Source: a bacterium (GTDB lineage Bacteria > JALSQH01). From it: 21,604 nt of DNA. The stretch's first letter is position 1. Every line of letters begins with the position of its first letter. The position numbers and the translations under genes were made by a program. Under the pieces are notes generated by a model that was given only the letters and a program-made list of their open reading frames with translations, was not told the origin of the DNA and made no database searches. The stretch lies in assembly GCA_026985515.1 (NCBI GenBank), contig JALSQH010000002.1, positions 1-21,604 on the forward strand, read 5' to 3'. This document shows, piece after piece, positions 17,411 through 21,604 of this stretch.

Positions 17411-17986
17411 TTATCTTGCAATTACTGCGAGCACTTTGGACCTTTTGTCTGAATGGGAAAGGAGCCTGTGTTTCACCGTTGAATCAAAATAAATAGCGTC
17501 ACCCTCTTTTAAAATGATTCTCTCATCCCCAACAATCATCTCCACCTCTCCTTCCATCACATAGAGAAACTCCTCCCCATCGTGACTGTAGAGATTCTCC
17601 TCATACCTCATACCGGGCTCAACTATGAGTATAAAGGGATCCATGATTCTGTTCTTCTTTCTGTATGCCAGAGATTCATAGATGTATCCATGATCCGTGC
17701 CTTCCGGCGAGATCACCTTTTTCACAACCCTTCTTTCATCTTTTCTAACAACCTCGTAGATTGACTCCTCTTCTTCAAAGAAATATGAAATTTTGACATT
17801 GAAAAACTTCGAAATCTTCATCAGGGTAGCAATAGGTGGAGAAATATTGTTGTTTTCTATTTGAGAAATGAGAGCAGGAGAAAACCCCGTTGCACTAGCA
17901 ATTTCCTTTAGAGTTACTCCTCTCTTTTTTCTCAATCTCTTGAGTTTTTCTCCAATTTTTAACTCTTCAACAACAGTTTTACTCAT
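17411..17986 (-). CDS. XRE-family regulator with C-terminal cupin domain
   Basis: DNA-binding regulator, 191 aa. The helix-turn-helix spans about residues 11-66 ([41 protein letters not shown]). The C-terminal cupin_2 (about 100-190) has [37 protein letters not shown] with the conserved His/Glu positions, and probably senses a small molecule. It is the first gene of the carboxylase operon, 10 bp before the carboxyltransferase, so it most likely controls that operon and itself. No Shine-Dalgarno precedes the ATG (GTTTTTAGT), and the -10 box ends 9 nt upstream. An in-frame TAA a few codons before the ATG excludes an earlier start. The ligand is not evident. Confidence 0.92.
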   Translation of the reverse strand: MSKTVVEELKIGEKLKRLRKKRGVTLKEIASATGFSPALISQIENNNISPPIATLMKISKFFNVKISYFFEEEESIYEVVRKDERRVVKKVISPEGTDHGYIYESLAYRKKNRIMDPFILIVEPGMRYEENLYSHDGEEFLYVMEGEVEMIVGDERIILKEGDAIYFDSTVKHRLLSHSDKRSKVLAVIAR

Positions 17987-17995
17987 ACTAAAAAC

Positions 17996-18024
17996 AATTT
18001 AATTGATTTTGTAAAATTTGTCAA
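17996..18024 (-). promoter_or_regulatory. Promoter of the XRE-carboxylase operon with possible operators
   Basis: On the minus strand perfect TTGACA (18019-18024), a 17-nt spacer and TAAATT (17996-18001, 4/6). The -35 box overlaps the stop codon of the upstream gene. The -10 box ends 9 nt before the ATG at 17986, predicting a near-leaderless mRNA. Two short palindromes cover the promoter: CAATT-T-AATTG (17995-18005) on the -10 box and ATTTT-GT-AAAAT (18006-18017) in the spacer. They could bind the XRE protein, but the region is very AT-rich, so chance is possible. Confidence 0.6.
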
Positions 18025-18698
18025 ACAAGTTCCTCTGCATATTTTACCAGTTCTTCGAAAAATCCAAACTTTTTCTCAATAAAATTTTTTTCTGTAAAAA
18101 AAGGCCTCCACTTTCCTTCCTCAAATCTGTCTGAAACGATTAAAAAAGGATAAATCTGCCTGGAATAGAGTTTTCCTGCAATCATAAGGGGAAAGAGTTC
18201 CATTTCAACCAGTTCAAACCCCTTCTTTCTGCTCTCAGAAATAAATTCGTAACTCTCTTCCAGAGGAGAAAAAACAGTCAGCACCTTTCCAGATTGAAGG
18301 TTACTGAACCTCTTCATTCCATCTGGTGGACAAAATCGGACTTCATTGTAGGGTTTATAATCAATAAAACCAAAGGTTGAAGCAACAATTTCAGGAAGAA
18401 CTATCTCCCCGATCTGAAATTTTCCGGTAAGGTCACCTGCAGTCCCATAGAAAATCAGCTGTTCAACCCCTGATGCAAATAGAAGTGAAGCAATAAAAAA
18501 GTTCTTCTGACCGGAAAATACATCATATATCACACAAACATTTTTTAAAAAACATGCCTCCCCTATTCCTGGAGGTATATCCTTCCTTTCTCTGCACTTA
18601 AGTTCCTGAAACATTTTTCTGAAAGGAAGGACAATAACAACAGGCGGTATGTTAAAGTCATCAGGTAATTTCATTCTGTATAAAATCTTTTCATGCAT
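18021..18698 (-). CDS. Nucleoside phosphorylase/nucleosidase-like protein
   Basis: Length 225 aa. It resembles the purine/uridine phosphorylase superfamily (MTA/SAH nucleosidase, futalosine hydrolase, PNP): a central FASGVEQLIFYGTAGDLTGKFQIGEIVLPE segment like the GTAG...VGD motif, ELVEMELFPLMIAGKLYS with the acidic residues that bind the ribose, and LIVSDRF, where Asp matches the catalytic residue of MTA nucleosidases. The N-terminus is divergent, so the substrate cannot be called. The gene overlaps the upstream unknown gene: start ATG 18698 gives 28 bp overlap with AGGAGG 12 nt upstream; ATG 18674 would give a 4-bp ATGA overlap but has a poor ribosome site. The XRE-carboxylase promoter overlaps its stop. 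Phe-rich and more divergent than its neighbours. Confidence 0.75.
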   Translation of the reverse strand: MHEKILYRMKLPDDFNIPPVVIVLPFRKMFQELKCRERKDIPPGIGEACFLKNVCVIYDVFSGQKNFFIASLLFASGVEQLIFYGTAGDLTGKFQIGEIVLPEIVASTFGFIDYKPYNEVRFCPPDGMKRFSNLQSGKVLTVFSPLEESYEFISESRKKGFELVEMELFPLMIAGKLYSRQIYPFLIVSDRFEEGKWRPFFTEKNFIEKKFGFFEELVKYAEELV

Positions 18699-19513
18699 TC
18701 CTCTTTATTACCTCCTGCGGGTAAACACACAATTTTACCGAGTCTTTTCCAGAACTTTTCACTTCCAGACCCAAAAGGGGGTATCACAAAGTAGTATCCT
18801 CTCCCTTTTCTTACAATCTTTCCCTTCTCTGAAAGTAAGATTTTCCTTCTCTCAACTGGTGTACCCTCATTTAGAAAGAAAAAACTCTTTTCCGGTACTT
18901 CTTCAGAGAAAGAGATTATTTCAAGAAGGTTTTCTTCTGCATGAAACCAGCCAAAATTCCCTTCATTTTCCCAGAAGATACCGTAATTCGTCAGATTATC
19001 CGGGAAAAGAAATTTGAAAGAGTAAGTCATGTAGAATAGTTCAGAATCGCATATCTCTGGACTCAGACCGAGGTGAATTACCTTATCATAAGGTTCACCA
19101 TCAACCTTTGGCTTACGGAAAAATGAAGAACTGAGGCTTTCTGCTTTCCTGCCCCTGTGGGGAAAATCAATCCATGGATGGATCCCCCCTAACATCCACT
19201 GGTAAATTATCCTAAGTCGTCCGGGAAATGATTGAGCAAACTCTTCCAGGTCCTTCCAGCCTTTTTCATGCAATTTCTCAAAAATTATCTCTTCAGGAGC
19301 TGAAAAATTTAAAAATAGAGAGGGCGTGAGAAATGAAAATTCCCTGTTTGTTTCTGGATAATTAGAATAATAAGCAAGAGATAAAAACTGAAGCTTCCAC
19401 TGAAGAACCTCATCATTTCCCAGGGAGAAAAATTTTATGGACACTCCTTGCGTTTCATATTTTTTGAGAAAGTATAAAAAATCCCCATTCACAAGTGCCA
19501 GTTTTTTTCCCAT
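18671..19513 (-). CDS. Unrecognised 280-aa protein paired with the phosphorylase-like gene
   Basis: I do not recognise this family. The product is soluble-looking: there is no signal peptide or membrane segment, and it is rich in Phe, Tyr and Trp. Segments worth noting are MGKKLALVNGDFLYFLKKY at the start, WMLGGIHPWIDFPHRGRK (about 106-123), VIHLGLSPEICDSELFYM, and near the end YFVIPPFGSGSEKFWKRLG. That last piece faintly recalls the GSGS.KNWP motif of GT9 heptosyltransferases, but the protein stops soon after it and the N-terminus lacks the GT9 start; I treat this as weak. It is co-translated with the phosphorylase-like gene (overlap 4-28 bp). The start ATG has only AAGG directly adjacent and lies 9 nt behind the A/T tract of a strong terminator. 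Confidence 0.65.
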   Translation of the reverse strand: MGKKLALVNGDFLYFLKKYETQGVSIKFFSLGNDEVLQWKLQFLSLAYYSNYPETNREFSFLTPSLFLNFSAPEEIIFEKLHEKGWKDLEEFAQSFPGRLRIIYQWMLGGIHPWIDFPHRGRKAESLSSSFFRKPKVDGEPYDKVIHLGLSPEICDSELFYMTYSFKFLFPDNLTNYGIFWENEGNFGWFHAEENLLEIISFSEEVPEKSFFFLNEGTPVERRKILLSEKGKIVRKGRGYYFVIPPFGSGSEKFWKRLGKIVCLPAGGNKEECMKRFYTE

Positions 19514-19522
19514 CCTTGAGAT

Positions 19523-19548
19523 AAAAAAAGGGGGATATTAACCCCCTT
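19523..19548 (-). terminator. Intrinsic terminator after the UPF0173 hydrolase gene
   Basis: On the minus strand AAGGGGG, a 7-nt loop TTAATAT, CCCCCTT, then a run of T (plus-strand A at 19523-19529): a perfect 7-bp GC-rich stem with a T tract, a textbook rho-independent terminator. It begins 5 nt after the hydrolase stop and its T run ends 9 nt before the start codon of the next gene on the same strand. Confidence 0.9.
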
Positions 19549-19552
19549 CACT

Positions 19553-20227
19553 TCAGATTTCTATTTCTCCATCAACAGGAATAACAATACCTTTGATTCC
19601 CTTTTCCTCAACCTTTCTCACAAACTCCTCGGGATCAGCGCTTATGATATCCCATGTATTGTAGTGCATGGGAATGGCAACCTTTGGCTGAAGGAACTCA
19701 GCCGCCTTTACAGCATCATCAATTCCCATTGTGAAATTGTCACCTATGGGAAGAAGAGCCGCATCAATATTGTTCATCTCTCCAATCAGTTTCATATCGT
19801 AAAACAAACCGGTATCGCCCGCATGATAAACGGTCTTTCCACCCATAGTTACGAGAAAGCCGCATGGATTACCAAGCTCGCCCACACCCTCCAGATGTGA
19901 ACCATGGTGTGCAATTGTGAGTTTCACCCTTCCAAATGGATATTCATGTGCCCCACCTATATGCTGAGGACTACCACTTACTCCCTGACTCATTGCATAG
20001 CTCACAACTTCGTAAACTCCAATAATTGGAGCATTGTTGTTTTTGGCTATCTGGATAGCATCACCAAAGTGGTCACCGTGGGCATGAGTTATGAGAACTG
20101 CCTCAACTTTAATATCCTCTACCTTTACCTTAGTGTGGGTGTTACCATTGATAAATGGATCGATAATAATGCGGTGTCCATCTGCCTCAAGTTCAAAACA
20201 GGCGTGACCATGGTAAATGATTTTCAT
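19553..20227 (-). CDS. UPF0173-family metal-dependent hydrolase (metallo-beta-lactamase fold)
   Basis: Cytosolic MBL-fold hydrolase of the UPF0173 family (relatives of B. subtilis YtkL), 224 aa, normal length. The N-terminus MKIIYHGHACFELE, the metal motif HAHGDH (48-53), the later HHGSHLEGVG and YHAGDTGLFYDM with metal-binding His and Asp, and a C-terminal IPMHYNTW are all present, so two metal ions should bind. The physiological substrate is unknown. AAGGAGGA lies just upstream of the ATG. It has its own extended -10 promoter and a strong terminator, so it is expressed alone. Confidence 0.95.
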   Translation of the reverse strand: MKIIYHGHACFELEADGHRIIIDPFINGNTHTKVKVEDIKVEAVLITHAHGDHFGDAIQIAKNNNAPIIGVYEVVSYAMSQGVSGSPQHIGGAHEYPFGRVKLTIAHHGSHLEGVGELGNPCGFLVTMGGKTVYHAGDTGLFYDMKLIGEMNNIDAALLPIGDNFTMGIDDAVKAAEFLQPKVAIPMHYNTWDIISADPEEFVRKVEEKGIKGIVIPVDGEIEI

Positions 20228-20254
20228 CTCCTATCCTCCTTCCTGTTTTCTTTT

Positions 20255-20282
20255 ATTTTACCATGAAAAAGAAAGATGTGAA
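20255..20282 (-). promoter_or_regulatory. Extended -10 promoter of the UPF0173 gene
   Basis: On the minus strand TTCACA (20277-20282, 5/6), a 16-nt spacer ending in TGG, and TAAAAT (20255-20260). The TG element upstream of the -10 supports it. The -10 box ends 27 nt before the ATG at 20227, leaving a leader that contains AAGGAGGA. Confidence 0.65.
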
Positions 20283-20299
20283 TAGAGAACTATGGAATT

Positions 20300-21604
20300 T
20301 TACTCCACCTCCCCCATCCATTCCACCCGCTTGGAGGAGGTGATTATCACAATCTTTTTAAGTTCTGGCAAACCCTTATCCTTCACATAGGAGGGCAACT
20401 TCCTCTCAAGTTTCTCCGCATACCTCCTTATCTGCTCCTCCGCCTCCTCCCTCAACTTCCTCACCCTCTCCTTACCTATTCCCCTCTTACCACTCCTCAC
20501 ATGCTTTATCTCTATCAAATACTCATACTCCGTCAAATCCGTTATCGCCCAGTTCTTGCGAAGATAAATGTCTGAATAACCTCCTCCCGTATCATACTCA
20601 GACTCAACTATGTAAAGAGGTGAAACAGACAGATATGTCATCAGAAACATTTTCACCCCCTCCTCCTTCCAGATAAAATCTCGACTGGATACTATCCTGT
20701 AAAATTCAGAGAGAAGATATTCAAATAGGGGCTTCCACTCTCCCTCAAAAGCAAGTTCCTCAAACTGCACCTTGAGAAAATCAACATCTATCCGCAAATC
20801 AAAACTCTCTCCCACCGCCCTCCTGATATAATCCCACAGAAGCGTTTCAACTGTTAAATTGGGTATCTCAAAAACATAATTACCACCAGGGGTTATTTCC
20901 TTTATGCTTATAAGCCCAAGATAGTAGAGCAATGACCTGAATTTCTCTCTATCTACTAACTCCTCTATGGAAAAGGAGTCAATGAGAGAACCCTTCGTCT
21001 CTCCTGTATCAACTATCTCCTGAAGAATGTTGAAATTACCGTTTAAACGGTTGTTCTCTATGACAAGAAACCGCAACTTCTCATAATCTGTTCGGATATT
21101 GTGATCTACGGGATCCTCCCTGAAATCCTCTCCCTTCAAAACTTGATTCATTATATACATCACAATATCTGTGTTGTACACCCTCCTGCTCAGATCCCGG
21201 GAAAAGGCATAGTTGTTGCTGTAATCCTTTATAACCTGAAAAAGTTCCTCTTTCTCCTCTTTACCAACCACACCCTCTGAAATATAGTAATCAATCAGTT
21301 GCTCCACCTCCTCCTCTGTCAAACCCACCATTGTGGAAAACATTTTAAGCGTGGAAATATTATCCCCTATATTCATCCCGCTCGTCACATCACTCAATAC
21401 GAGGGGACTCACACCTGTCACAAATAGCTTCTCTATGACCCTGTTCTCCGTCCCATTCTTTATCACCGCAAAGAAACTCCTCAAAAATCCTCCAGCATGA
21501 GTTACATCCCTGTAGTTCAACCTCCCATGCTGCATCAGAATGTTATTGGCAAAATTGTCATACTCATCTATGAGAAGATAGTAACTCACACCTATGTCTG
21601 CCAG
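20300..21604 (-). CDS. AAA-ATPase-like / PD-(D/E)XK nuclease family protein, C-terminal part
   Basis: Member of the family once called DUF1703 (AAA-ATPase_like plus PDDEXK_9), widespread and often multi-copy in anaerobes; its role is unknown. The frame is open to the right edge (LADIGVSYYLLIDEYDNF), so the N-terminus with the Walker A motif lies outside and the GTG at 21589 is internal. Visible are the Walker B-like YYLLIDEYD, the FVTGVSPLVLSDVTSGMNIG segment typical of the family, a helical middle, and a C-terminal nuclease-like domain with YSDIYL followed by YLIEIKHVR, matching the D...ExK core. About 434 residues are visible, of a usual 500-600. The coding strand is strongly purine-rich (many GAGGAGG runs), unlike the neighbours. 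It may be a solitary accessory gene. Confidence 0.88.
   Translation of the reverse strand: MADIGVSYYLLIDEYDNFANNILMQHGRLNYRDVTHAGGFLRSFFAVIKNGTENRVIEKLFVTGVSPLVLSDVTSGMNIGDNISTLKMFSTMVGLTEEEVEQLIDYYISEGVVGKEEKEELFQVIKDYSNNYAFSRDLSRRVYNTDIVMYIMNQVLKGEDFREDPVDHNIRTDYEKLRFLVIENNRLNGNFNILQEIVDTGETKGSLIDSFSIEELVDREKFRSLLYYLGLISIKEITPGGNYVFEIPNLTVETLLWDYIRRAVGESFDLRIDVDFLKVQFEELAFEGEWKPLFEYLLSEFYRIVSSRDFIWKEEGVKMFLMTYLSVSPLYIVESEYDTGGGYSDIYLRKNWAITDLTEYEYLIEIKHVRSGKRGIGKERVRKLREEAEEQIRRYAEKLERKLPSYVKDKGLPELKKIVIITSSKRVEWMGEVE

Noticed and set aside
17401-17421. TTG start at 17421 for the carboxyltransferase
   Set aside because: Overlaps the regulator gene and the ribosome site itself; ATG 17400 has AAGGAG 6 nt upstream.
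18021-18698. Specific call as futalosine hydrolase (MqnB)
   Set aside because: Length fits, but the diagnostic MqnB segments are not clear and no other mqn gene is in the window.
18671-19513. GT9 heptosyltransferase assignment for the 280-aa protein
   Set aside because: Only one short segment (GSGSEKFW) is similar; the N-terminal nucleotide-sugar fold motif and the second domain are not visible.

Overview
The window is a gene-dense, roughly 40% GC stretch of a bacterial chromosome. A diderm (outer-membrane) host is indicated by a CpoB/YbgF-type lipoprotein, a LysM periplasmic protein, a probable small beta-barrel protein and an LptM-like lipoprotein. Arginine is written mostly as AGA/AGG and isoleucine often as ATA, the proteins are rich in Lys and Glu, and the ribonucleotide reductase is the B12-dependent class. 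Together these suggest an anaerobic, possibly thermophilic lineage. The order argH - lipoprotein - lysA - dapF - dapA resembles that of Desulfobacterota and related phyla, but I cannot name the phylum. No tRNA, rRNA, CRISPR array or insertion sequence is visible, and no gene-free gap exceeds 180 bp.

Layout. (1) 1-1852: 3' part of nrdJ (+), convergent with a DEAD-box RNA helicase (1861-3417, -). (2) 3418-3597: divergent promoter region. (3) 3598-10411: a seven-gene + strand operon, yggS-proC-argH-LptM-like lipoprotein-lysA-dapF-dapA, joined by overlaps or gaps of at most 11 bp. It covers PLP homeostasis, the last steps of proline and arginine synthesis, and the lysine/meso-diaminopimelate pathway that also feeds peptidoglycan. 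(4) 10540-12599: a two-gene envelope operon (-), cpoB-like then LysM protein, with a near-consensus promoter. (5) 12730-13029: a single-domain rhodanese (+), overlapping the end of a convergent outer-membrane-type gene (13019-13744, -). (6) 13788-17986: a dedicated acyl-CoA (probably propionyl-CoA) carboxylase operon read leftward: XRE-cupin regulator, carboxyltransferase, biotin carboxylase, biotin carrier. (7) 18021-19513: an overlapping pair, an unrecognised protein and a nucleoside-phosphorylase-like protein. (8) 19553-20227: a UPF0173 metallo-hydrolase with its own promoter and terminator. (9) 20300-21604: the C-terminal part of an AAA-ATPase-like/PD-(D/E)XK protein, cut by the window edge.

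Most notable observations: two genes (the XRE-cupin regulator and the outer-membrane-type protein) have a good promoter whose -10 box ends exactly 9 nt before the ATG and no Shine-Dalgarno, so both are predicted to make near-leaderless mRNAs, while the other genes with a visible promoter have longer leaders. The lipoprotein between argH and lysA carries an LptM-like N-terminus fused to about 300 residues of FnIII-like beta domains. The unknown/phosphorylase pair follows a strong terminator without a visible promoter of its own. I see no clear defence system or mobile cassette. The least explained loci are the 18021-19513 pair and the PD-(D/E)XK protein at the right edge.
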